Shown in pieces: positions 1-6,009 of a DNA stretch of 6,546 bases. The notes beneath the pieces are model-generated. The model was not told where the DNA came from and made no database searches. It worked only from the letters and a program-made list of their open reading frames with translations. The position numbers and the translations under genes were made by a program. This DNA comes from Thermoplasmata archaeon. GTDB taxonomy: Archaea; Thermoplasmatota; Thermoplasmata; Lutacidiplasmatales; UBA184. The DNA lies in NCBI GenBank assembly GCA_030043855.1, contig JASHWW010000049.1, positions 1 to 6,546 on the forward strand. The letters are read 5' to 3'. Every line of letters starts with the position of its first letter. The first letter of the stretch is position 1.

Positions 1-753
1 GATCAGCTCCTTCATCAGCGTCAGCACCTGGGCCTGGATCGTCACGTCGAGCGCGCTCGTCGGCTCGTCGGCGATCAGGAGCGTCGGCTTCTCCGACAGC
101 GCCATCGCGATCATCACGCGCTGGCGCATCCCGCCCGAGAGCTCGTGCGGGTAGAGGTCGAGGATCGTCTCCGGGTCGTTGATCCGCACGAGGCGGAGGT
201 ACTCCAGCACCTCCGGCCGCAGGTCCCCGTGGCGCTCGACCGACCGCCGGGTGACCCGGGCCATCGCCCCCGGCGGAACGACGGGGCGGAGCAGCGCCTC
301 GGACGCGGTGGGGTCCTGGGAGCGCGAGTAGTCGTACCCTTTCGCTTCGCGCGGGTCGGTCACCGCGCCGCTCTTCTCCCGGACCCGCCGGATGTAGATC
401 GCCTCGGCGAGTTGGTCGTAGATCCGGAACGCCGGATTCAGCGAGTTGAGCGGCTCCTGGAAGATCATGTTGATCCCGGTCCCGCGGATCCGGGGCATCT
501 TCCAGAGCGGCACCTGGACGAGGTCCTGTCCCTGGAACAGGATGCGGCCCTCGCCGATCGTCGCCGGCGGTTCCGGCAGGAGGCGCGGGATCGCCTGGGC
601 GAGGGTGCTCTTGCCGCACCCGGTCTCGCCGACGACCCCGACGACGTGGCCGCGCTCGACGGCGAGCGTGACCCCGGAGACGGCGCGGAATCGGCCGGCG
701 CCGACGACGTAGTCGATCGAGAGGCCCTCGACCGAGACGACCGGTTCGCTCAT
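1..753 (-). CDS. dppD: Peptide ABC transporter ATP-binding protein, DppD/OppD type (partial, 3' end beyond window)
   Basis: This is one of the cytoplasmic ATPases expected to drive a dipeptide/oligopeptide importer. No stop codon occurs before position 1, so only the first 251 residues are present. All the usual marks are visible: Walker A GETGCGKST (residues 42-50), Q-loop FQEPLNSLNP (98-107, Gln99), signature LSGGMRQRV (205-213), Walker B TLLIADE with catalytic Glu230, and the D-loop SALD followed by VTIQAQVL, which is typical of DppD/OppD. The H-loop and the C-terminal oligopeptide-transporter domain lie outside the window. The ATG at 753 overlaps the dppC stop as ATGA, which indicates translational coupling; a GGGAGGG lies 12 bases upstream. 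One oddity is the stretch between the Q-loop and the signature, about 93 residues against roughly 44 in E. coli DppD as I recall it, giving a hydrophilic insert near residues 125-175. The family call is secure; the substrate is not determined. Confidence 0.95.
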   Translation of the reverse strand, partial: MSEPVVSVEGLSIDYVVGAGRFRAVSGVTLAVERGHVVGVVGETGCGKSTLAQAIPRLLPEPPATIGEGRILFQGQDLVQVPLWKMPRIRGTGINMIFQEPLNSLNPAFRIYDQLAEAIYIRRVREKSGAVTDPREAKGYDYSRSQDPTASEALLRPVVPPGAMARVTRRSVERHGDLRPEVLEYLRLVRINDPETILDLYPHELSGGMRQRVMIAMALSEKPTLLIADEPTSALDVTIQAQVLTLMKELI

Positions 754-1853
754 GGCACGGGCCGGCCCTCCCGGACCGCGGGCGACGCGGACGCCACGGG
801 CGACGGCAGCTCGGTCGCCTCCGTCTCCTGGGCCATCTCCTCCTGCGCCTCCTCGCCCTCGGCCGGCGAGGTCGAGGAGCGGCTGGCGCTGCCGGCGAGG
901 ACGCGGCGGCTGCGCGGGTCGAGCACGTCCCGGAGGCCGTCGCCGAGGAGCGAGAACGCGAGGACGGTGATGAAGATCGCCGCACCGGGGCCGAGCACCG
1001 TCCACGGATACGACGTGATCAGCCCGGCGTTCTGGTAGTAGGAGATCATGCTCCCCCACTCGGGCGTCGTCGGGTAGTTGAGACCGAGGCCGACGTAGCC
1101 GATCGTGGAGAGCGTGACGAGGACCGTGCCGATGTCGAGGGTGAAGTAGACGACGACCGGCTCGAGGACGTTGCGGACGACGTGCCGCAGCACGATCCGG
1201 CCGTCCTTCACGCCGGCGGCCTTGGCCGCCATGATGTACGGCAGGTGCTTCACGGCGAGCGTCTCGCCGCGGACCAGCCGCACGTAGTACGGCCACCAGG
1301 TCAGCAGGACCGCGACGATCAGCTGCCAGACCCCGCGCCCGAGCGAGACGGCGATCGCGAGCGCCAGGATCAGGCTGGGGAACGAGAGGAAGATGTCGGT
1401 GATCCGCATGATCGCCACCGACAGCCAGCCGCCGGTGGTCCCGGGCTTGTCCCAGAAGCCGGCGACCAGGCCGAGCCCTCCGCCGGCGAGGAGCGCGACG
1501 CCGGTGATGGCGAACGCGATCGCGAGGTCGACCGGTAGGCCGTAGAGGACCATCGAGAAGATGTCGATCCCGTTGCCGTCGGTCCCGAGCAGGTGCTTCC
1601 ACGACGGCCCCTGGTTGTAGTCGTTCGACCCCTGGCCGACGTTGTAGCTCGTCAGGAGGTGCGGCGCCGTGACCATGATCACGGCGGTGAGCACGATCAC
1701 GACGACGAGGACGAAGCCGATCAGCGTCAGCGGGTTCGCCCGCAGGACCCGCCAGAGCAGGCCCGCTCCCCGACCGAGCCGCTGGGCGCGTTCCTTCAGC
1801 GACGGCCGGACCTCCGGCGTCGCCGAGCCCGCGGTCCCGGGGGTCGTCGCCAC
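750..1853 (-). CDS. dppC: Peptide ABC transporter permease, DppC/OppC type
   Basis: This is an inner-membrane permease subunit that would pair with DppB to form the translocation channel. The protein has 367 residues. It has a cytoplasmic N-terminus of about 40 residues, a first membrane segment (43-63), and the family's external-loop motif HLLGTDGNGIDIFS (87-100). Further membrane segments lie near 107-131, 148-169, 174-190, 230-255 and 286-306. The EAA-type coupling loop is at about 207-228 (key residues AAKAAG, then RHVVRN), where the ATPase docks. The conserved core ends with LRDVLDPRSRR at 307-317, where most DppC proteins stop; here a further 50 residues rich in Ser, Glu, Ala and Pro follow. 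The start is GTG at 1853, with GGAG seven bases upstream inside the end of dppB and only three bases between the genes. The stop overlaps the start of dppD. Family and role are clear; ligand specificity is unknown. Confidence 0.95.
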   Translation of the reverse strand: MATTPGTAGSATPEVRPSLKERAQRLGRGAGLLWRVLRANPLTLIGFVLVVVIVLTAVIMVTAPHLLTSYNVGQGSNDYNQGPSWKHLLGTDGNGIDIFSMVLYGLPVDLAIAFAITGVALLAGGGLGLVAGFWDKPGTTGGWLSVAIMRITDIFLSFPSLILALAIAVSLGRGVWQLIVAVLLTWWPYYVRLVRGETLAVKHLPYIMAAKAAGVKDGRIVLRHVVRNVLEPVVVYFTLDIGTVLVTLSTIGYVGLGLNYPTTPEWGSMISYYQNAGLITSYPWTVLGPGAAIFITVLAFSLLGDGLRDVLDPRSRRVLAGSASRSSTSPAEGEEAQEEMAQETEATELPSPVASASPAVREGRPVP

Positions 1854-1856
1854 CGT

Positions 1857-2882
1857 CTATCTCCAGTCGACCCGCGGGTCGAGGAGGCCGTAGAGGATGT
1901 CGGCGATCAGGTTCGCGAGGACCACGCCGACGGCGAAGACGGCGACCACCGCGACCGCCCCGTCGAAGTTCGGCGCCGACCCGCCGCCCCCGATCGCGGT
2001 GTAGGCGTACGCGCCGATCCCGGGCCAGCCGAAAACCTCCTCGACGACGACCGTCCCGGCGAGGAGGCCGCCCGCGGTGACGCCGAGGACGGTGGTCGTC
2101 GTAATGAGGGAGTTCCGGAGCGCGTGCTTGTAGAGGACCCACCCTTCGGAGAGCCCCTTCATCCGGGCCGACTTCACGTAGTCGAGCGGGAGGACCTCCA
2201 GCATGGAGCTGCGCGTCATCCGGGTCGCGATCCCCATGTTGATGAACGCCAGCGTCGCCGCCGGCAGGATCAGATGTTCGATGGCGTCGAGCGTCCACGG
2301 CAGATTGCCGGCGATCAGGGCGTCGACCACCGACATGTGGGTGTACTGCGGGAACGGCGGGACGAGGCTCGAATACTCTCCGTGCGACGGCAAACCGAAG
2401 TACGGGGCGACGAAGATCGCCGCGATCACCGCCCCCAGGTACGTCGGGGTCGCCCAGCCGGAGAGGTAGAAGATCCGCACCAGGTGGTCCGGCCAGCGGC
2501 CCGACGACTGCGCCGCGATGACCCCGAGCGGGATCCCGATGACGATCATCAGGAAGAGCGCCGCGAGGACCAGCTCGAGGGTCGCGGGCAGCCCCTCCGC
2601 GATCTGGGGGTAGACCGCCACCTGCTCGACGGAGGCGCCCCAGTTGCCGTGGACGAGGTTGGTGAGGTACTGCCAGTACTGGGTCGCGAGCGGCTGGCTG
2701 AACATGTGCTCGCAGTTGGTCTTCGTCGTCTGGTCGGCGTGCGGGTACCACTGGGCGCACGGGTTGATGGTCGACAGGTGGGTGAAGACGAACGTCAGGA
2801 TCGTGATGCCGATGAGGACGGGGACGAGCTGGAGGAGACGTTTCCCGACAAAGATGGCGAGGTCCGTGGGAGAGCGGCCCAA
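1857..2882 (-). CDS. dppB: Peptide ABC transporter permease, DppB/OppB type
   Basis: This is the first permease subunit of the dipeptide/oligopeptide importer. It has 341 residues, a normal family length. The first membrane segment (15-34) carries the usual KRLLQLVPVLIGITILTF look. An external loop of about 65 residues follows, then membrane segments near 101-124, 136-159, 203-220, 262-284 and 308-332. The EAA-type loop is at about 233-257 (DYVKSARMKGLSE, then HALRNSL), and the family motif EEVFGWPGIG is at 281-290. The protein ends LLDPRVDWR, typical of the subfamily. No ATG or GTG fits the N-terminus; TTG at 2882 is chosen because GGGAGGGG sits five bases upstream and the first helix starts about 15 residues later. 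Two cysteines (42 and 57) in the external loop could form a disulfide. It is probably the first gene of the dppBCD operon, either from its own promoter in the preceding 102-base gap or by read-through from the aminotransferase gene. Confidence 0.94.
   Translation of the reverse strand: MGRSPTDLAIFVGKRLLQLVPVLIGITILTFVFTHLSTINPCAQWYPHADQTTKTNCEHMFSQPLATQYWQYLTNLVHGNWGASVEQVAVYPQIAEGLPATLELVLAALFLMIVIGIPLGVIAAQSSGRWPDHLVRIFYLSGWATPTYLGAVIAAIFVAPYFGLPSHGEYSSLVPPFPQYTHMSVVDALIAGNLPWTLDAIEHLILPAATLAFINMGIATRMTRSSMLEVLPLDYVKSARMKGLSEGWVLYKHALRNSLITTTTVLGVTAGGLLAGTVVVEEVFGWPGIGAYAYTAIGGGGSAPNFDGAVAVVAVFAVGVVLANLIADILYGLLDPRVDWR
1861..1864 (-). promoter_or_regulatory. Ribosome binding site of dppC
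   Basis: GGAG on the minus strand lies inside the last codons of dppB, seven bases before the GTG at 1853. It supports the GTG start and coupled translation of the two permeases. Confidence 0.7.
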
Positions 2883-2887
2883 CCCTT

Positions 2888-2895
2888 CCCCTCCC
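2888..2895 (-). promoter_or_regulatory. Ribosome binding site of dppB, supports the TTG start
   Basis: The minus strand reads GGGAGGGG, complementary to the pyrimidine-rich 3' end of 16S rRNA, five bases before the TTG at 2882. This spacing is the main reason for accepting TTG as the start. Confidence 0.65.
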
Positions 2896-2899
2896 TTAC

Positions 2900-2922
2900 G
2901 GGACCGCCGAGGCGGCCGTCCC
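2900..2922. repeat. Imperfect inverted repeat in the leader of dppB
   Basis: The arms GGGAC (2900-2904) and GTCCC (2918-2922) enclose a second pair, CCGCC (2904-2908) and GGCGG (2911-2915). The element ends five bases upstream of the dppB ribosome binding site. It could fold as an RNA hairpin in the leader or act as an operator; it could also be chance in such GC-rich DNA. The rest of the 102-base gap (2883-2984) shows no convincing TATA box and no T-run terminator; CTAAGTACC on the minus strand near 2950-2958 is too weak to call. Confidence 0.35.
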
Positions 2923-2984
2923 GGGCATCGCCGCGGCTACGTCTTTCCGGTACTTAGCCCCCACAGAACGGGGCAGTTCGGGGT

Positions 2985-4556
2985 TTACGGTAGGTAGTCG
3001 CGCGGGAGCGTCCGCAGTTCGCGGAACGTCTCGGTCGCCACCTCGACGAACCGGTCGACGTCCTTCTCGGTGTGCGCGCTGGAGAAGGTGATCCGCTCGT
3101 AGTTGTCCGGGTGGATGTAGACGCCGTGGTCCAGCAGCAGCTGGTGGTGCCGCAGGTAGAGGTTCCAGTCGATCTGCAGCGACTCGCGGTAGTTCGTGAT
3201 CTTCTTGCGGCGCGTGAAGAAGAACTGCAGCATGCCGTTCACCGACTGGACGAGGACCGAGAGCTTCGCGTCCCGGCCGGCCTCCTCCAGGCCCTTCTCG
3301 AGCTTCTCCGTGAGCCGGGCGAACCGGGCGTACAGCTCCTCGCCGCCCTTCTGGAGCGCCTTCAGGTTCGCGAGCGTCCCGGCCATCGTCAGGTTGTTGG
3401 CGTTGTAGGTGCCGCCGAAGGAGATCCGCCCGGGGGCGATCAGGTCCATGTACTCCGCCTTCCCCGAGACCGCCGACACCGGGACGCCGCCGCCCAGCGC
3501 CTTCGCCCAGCAGGAGATGTCCGGCTCGACGTTGTAGAGCTGCTGGGCTCCGCCGGGGGCGATGCGGAACCCGGTGAACACCTCGTCGAAGATGACGAGC
3601 ATGTCGTTCTGGTGGGCGATCTCGACCAACCGCTTCAGGAAGTCCGGGGCGGGCGGGATGACCCCGGCGTTCGCCATCACCGGCTCCAGGATCACCGCGG
3701 CGAGGCGGTCCCGGTACCGCTTGACCATCCGCTCGAACGCGGGGATCGAGTTGTACGGGGCGACCATCACGTAGTCGGTGACCCCCGGCGGGATTCCCGC
3801 CGAGTTGGGGAGCGGCCGCGGGTACTCGTCGAGGCCCGCCACGATCGGCGGCGCCTCCGCGCTGATCAGGGCCAGGTCGTGCTGACCGTGGTAGTGGCCC
3901 TCGAACTTCAGGATCGCATCCTTCCCCGTCACCGCCCGGGCGATCCGGATCGCGTTCATCGTCGCGTCCGAGCCGTTCGAGCAGAACGCGACGCGCTCCG
4001 CGTTCGGGACGAGCTTCTGGAACAGCTTCGCCACCTCGAGCTCGAGCTCGCTCGGGGCGGCGAAATGGAGCCCCAGCTCCGCCTGCTCCTGGATCGCCTT
4101 GACCTGGGACTCGGGGGCGTGGCCGTTGATCAGCACGCCGTAGGCGAGGTTGAAGTCGAGGTACTCGTTCCCGTCCTCGTCCCAGATTCGGGACCCCTTC
4201 CCCTTCGCGATGAACGGAGGGCACGGGTCGTACGAGGCGACCCGGATCAGCGAGCTGGAGGCGTTCGGGACCCGCTTCTTCCCCTCCTCGAACAGCTTCG
4301 CGCTCTTCTTCAGCTTCGGAATCAGCCGCGCGATCGGGATCGGGATCGGCTCCGGCTCCGCCGCCCCCTCCTTGGGAGGCTCGGCGGACGGCTCGCGCTT
4401 CGCCTCCTTCGTCCGCGGCTCGTCGCCCGACGGGGTCGCCGGTGGGTGGACGTCGGCCCCTTCGGCGGTCAGTCGCCGGAGGGGCGCGTCGGCCCCCGGG
4501 AGCGACTCCCGGACCTCTCCCAACGACGGGTCGAGGGCGGGTTTCGGCTCCGCCAT
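2985..4556 (-). CDS. Class III PLP aminotransferase, glutamate-1-semialdehyde aminomutase-like, with N-terminal extension
   Basis: This is a cytoplasmic fold-type I PLP enzyme that would move an amino group between carbons or to a keto acid. The 523 residues comprise a polar, Pro/Glu/Ala/Lys-rich leader (about 1-70), an IPIPIARLIPKL linker (71-82), and the full enzyme core. Visible core motifs are NGSDATMNAIRIAR (194-207, phosphate-binding region), GHYHGQHD (220-227, stacking Tyr222), FDEVFTGFR (323-331, Asp324 to the PLP nitrogen), and CWAKALGGGVPVS (349-361), where Lys352 is the expected Schiff-base lysine. The C-terminal GVYIHPDNYERITFSSAHT (478-496) matches the GSAM family. However, GTYNANN (382-388) replaces the GTLSGNP of HemL as I know it, and resembles GTFNxN motifs in other GSAM-like aminotransferases such as beta-amino-acid transaminases. 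I therefore do not call it hemL. The ATG at 4556 is preferred over the in-frame GTG at 4586, because the TATA box predicts transcription starting near 4576; a GGAG lies at 4568-4571. Confidence 0.9.
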   Translation of the reverse strand: MAEPKPALDPSLGEVRESLPGADAPLRRLTAEGADVHPPATPSGDEPRTKEAKREPSAEPPKEGAAEPEPIPIPIARLIPKLKKSAKLFEEGKKRVPNASSSLIRVASYDPCPPFIAKGKGSRIWDEDGNEYLDFNLAYGVLINGHAPESQVKAIQEQAELGLHFAAPSELELEVAKLFQKLVPNAERVAFCSNGSDATMNAIRIARAVTGKDAILKFEGHYHGQHDLALISAEAPPIVAGLDEYPRPLPNSAGIPPGVTDYVMVAPYNSIPAFERMVKRYRDRLAAVILEPVMANAGVIPPAPDFLKRLVEIAHQNDMLVIFDEVFTGFRIAPGGAQQLYNVEPDISCWAKALGGGVPVSAVSGKAEYMDLIAPGRISFGGTYNANNLTMAGTLANLKALQKGGEELYARFARLTEKLEKGLEEAGRDAKLSVLVQSVNGMLQFFFTRRKKITNYRESLQIDWNLYLRHHQLLLDHGVYIHPDNYERITFSSAHTEKDVDRFVEVATETFRELRTLPRDYLP

Positions 4557-4596
4557 AGAATGTGCATCTCCGGCGGAGGCGAGCACCCCGAATGGC

Positions 4597-4608
4597 CTAT
4601 ATATAATT
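4597..4608 (-). promoter_or_regulatory. Archaeal-type TATA box (box A) of the aminotransferase gene
   Basis: The minus strand reads AATTATATATAG, an isolated run of A/T in very GC-rich DNA. Its centre lies about 46 bases upstream of the ATG at 4556. Archaeal transcription normally starts about 25 bases downstream of the box centre, which would put the start near 4576 and give a leader of about 20 bases that includes GGAG at 4568-4571. A clear purine-rich BRE is not obvious directly upstream (GCC precedes the box). In a bacterium the same sequence could serve as a -10-like element, so the archaeal reading is an inference. Confidence 0.7.
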
Positions 4609-4663
4609 GGCTTGGACCCGAACCGCGTTGTCGAGGCGTACCGTCAGAGAACGACCCCTCCGA

Positions 4664-4675
4664 AACCTCTAGGTT
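4664..4675. promoter_or_regulatory. Short palindrome upstream of the TATA box, possible operator
   Basis: AACCT-CT-AGGTT has two perfect 5-base arms around a 2-base spacer. It lies roughly 55 bases upstream of the TATA-like box, a position compatible with activation by a dimeric regulator. The regulator is unknown, and a chance palindrome of this size cannot be excluded. Confidence 0.3.
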
Positions 4676-4755
4676 CCGCGCACGAAACCCCACAAATTCG
4701 CCCCGAATCTGCCATTTTTACGGCCGAAACGGCAGCGTTGGCCCTCGGAGGTCGA

Positions 4756-5955
4756 TTATCCGGTCCGGAACGGAGGCAGCGGGGGCTCGACCGGGACGAT
4801 CGTCGTCTCGATCCGACGCCGGGCGAGCGCCTCGCGGAACGGGCCGGGCGGGATGCACCGCTCGGGGGGCACGACGCCGACCTCCCGCACGTGGCCGCCC
4901 GCGATCAGCTCGGCCCCGACCGCACCGGCCACTCCCACGGCGTACTCCGTGGCGGTCAGATGCCAGTCGGGGCGCGGGGGGAAGCGGGCGATCGCGTGCC
5001 GCTCGACCGGGCGCCCGTCCTTCGACCCGTGGAGCTCGACGTCGAACACTTCCCAGTCGTCCACGGTCACTCCCTCGGGGGCGCCGAGGAGCTTCTCGCG
5101 CTTGAGCAACGCCAAGGTGAACTCGCGCGGTGCCACGCCGGCGCCGCGCACGTCGACCGGGCGGTCGGAGGCGAGACCGAGGAGGGCCATGGTCCGCAGG
5201 ACCTCGATCCCCGGCCCTCCCTCCTTCCACTCGCAGTGCCGGAGCCCCTTCGCCCGCAGGCTGTCGGGCAGGGTCGCCGGCTCCGAGTGCAGGGTGCGGT
5301 AGACCCGGGTGCGGCCGATGGGAGGGGCGAAATCGAACTCCTCCGCCCCGCTCATCGGTGGGTATTCGCGGTAGGCACCGTCCTCGAACACCTGGGCGGG
5401 CAGGACCATCTCGTCGAGGAAGGTGCTCGGGGACCACGTGAACGAGATCTCCGGGCCACCCACCGTGAGGTCGCGCCAGCCGTCCCGGATGGTCAGCGAG
5501 TCGACCCGATCGAGATCGGCCGCGGCCTGCATCGCCAGGACGTTCGAGATCCCGGGGACCTGCCCCAGGCCGGGGATGGCGATCCGGCCGGCCTCCCGCC
5601 ACGCCGCGTCGTGGGCGAGCTGCTTCCGGGTCATGTGAAAGAGGCCGCCGAAATCGAGGTACGGCACCTTCGCCCGGAGCGCCGCCTCCATCACGGAGAG
5701 GTTGAACCCGTATTGGACGGCGTTGACCAGCACGTCCGCCCGGTCCAGGAGCCGGACGACCGCGGCGCGGTCCCGGACATCGATCGTTTCGGCCGTGGCT
5801 CGGGGACCCGCGGCCCGGGCCGCGGACCGCGCCAGCTCCGCGTCGAGGTCCGCCGCGACGACCGCGTCGAAGACGCCGCCGGTCGCGAGATCCCGTACGG
5901 CGCAACGACCGGTCAGGCCGCCGCCTCCGAGCACGACTGCCTTCATCGGTCGCAC
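4756..5955 (-). CDS. Saccharopine dehydrogenase-like oxidoreductase, resembles lysine 6-dehydrogenase
   Basis: This is a cytoplasmic NAD(P)-dependent amino-acid dehydrogenase of the saccharopine dehydrogenase superfamily, 399 residues, full family length. The N-terminus is a Rossmann fold: AVVLGGGGLTG (6-16) is the dinucleotide loop, and an acidic residue ends the second strand (AADLD, Asp36), which favours NAD+ over NADP+. Family features follow: DVLVNAVQYGFN (74-85), VPYLDFGGLF (97-106), IPGLGQVPGISNVLA (127-141) at the catalytic-domain boundary, and near the C-terminus GGHVREVGVVPPERCIPPG (353-371). From memory this order matches bacterial lysine 6-dehydrogenase, which converts lysine to 2-aminoadipate 6-semialdehyde with release of ammonia; the substrate here is not proven. 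GTG at 5955 is chosen because GGGAGG lies eight bases upstream; ATG at 5946, three codons in, has a spacing of 17. The neighbouring aminotransferase and peptide transporter fit amino-acid catabolism. Confidence 0.85.
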   Translation of the reverse strand: MRPMKAVVLGGGGLTGRCAVRDLATGGVFDAVVAADLDAELARSAARAAGPRATAETIDVRDRAAVVRLLDRADVLVNAVQYGFNLSVMEAALRAKVPYLDFGGLFHMTRKQLAHDAAWREAGRIAIPGLGQVPGISNVLAMQAAADLDRVDSLTIRDGWRDLTVGGPEISFTWSPSTFLDEMVLPAQVFEDGAYREYPPMSGAEEFDFAPPIGRTRVYRTLHSEPATLPDSLRAKGLRHCEWKEGGPGIEVLRTMALLGLASDRPVDVRGAGVAPREFTLALLKREKLLGAPEGVTVDDWEVFDVELHGSKDGRPVERHAIARFPPRPDWHLTATEYAVGVAGAVGAELIAGGHVREVGVVPPERCIPPGPFREALARRRIETTIVPVEPPLPPFRTG

Positions 5956-5963
5956 CGAACGGG

Positions 5964-5969
5964 CCTCCC
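5964..5969 (-). promoter_or_regulatory. Ribosome binding site that decides the dehydrogenase start
   Basis: GGGAGG on the minus strand lies eight bases before GTG 5955 and 17 before ATG 5946, favouring the GTG. The 54-base gap to the preceding gene (5956-6009) has no TATA-like element, so the two genes may be cotranscribed. Confidence 0.55.
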
Positions 5970-6009
5970 GAGGAGCTCGGGGTAAAGGAGCCTTCGGGCG
6001 CGGGCCGGA

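Larger units (their letters stand above)
4557..4755 (-). other. Intergenic region upstream of the aminotransferase gene
   Basis: These 199 bases are visibly more AT-rich than the flanking genes. They hold the TATA-like box (4597-4608), a short palindrome (4664-4675) and two weak hairpins on the dehydrogenase side. The first has arms ATTCG (4696-4700) and CGAAT (4704-4708) around a 3-base loop, and reads into TTTG on the minus strand. The second is GCCG/CGGC at 4723-4733. Neither is followed by a good T-run, so termination of the dehydrogenase transcript here is possible but not shown. I see no small gene or RNA gene. Confidence 0.6.

Noticed and set aside
1593..2957. Plus-strand open frame antisense to dppB and dppC
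   Set aside because: The product is extremely Arg/Asp-rich, unlike a folded protein, and fully overlaps clear permease genes.
2896..4224. Minus-strand open frame overlapping the aminotransferase in another frame
   Set aside because: It is low-complexity Arg/Gly/Pro sequence; the aminotransferase frame carries the full set of PLP motifs. There is no sign of a frameshift.
4584..4586. In-frame GTG as an alternative aminotransferase start
   Set aside because: It lies only about 16 bases from the TATA centre, upstream of the expected transcription start, and adds just ten unremarkable residues.
4696..4733. Two small hairpins downstream of the dehydrogenase as a terminator
   Set aside because: The stems are only 4-5 bases long and no T-run follows on the minus strand; too weak to call as a feature of its own.
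3072..5105. Very long plus-strand open frame antisense to the aminotransferase
   Set aside because: The translation is Arg/Asp/Val/Leu-rich with no domain. It is the mirror of a well-supported gene in GC-rich DNA, where stops are rare, and it runs through the TATA region.
4150..5985. Long plus-strand open frame across the dehydrogenase and part of the aminotransferase
   Set aside because: It crosses an intergenic region and two real genes on the opposite strand and shows no recognisable motif; a composition artefact.
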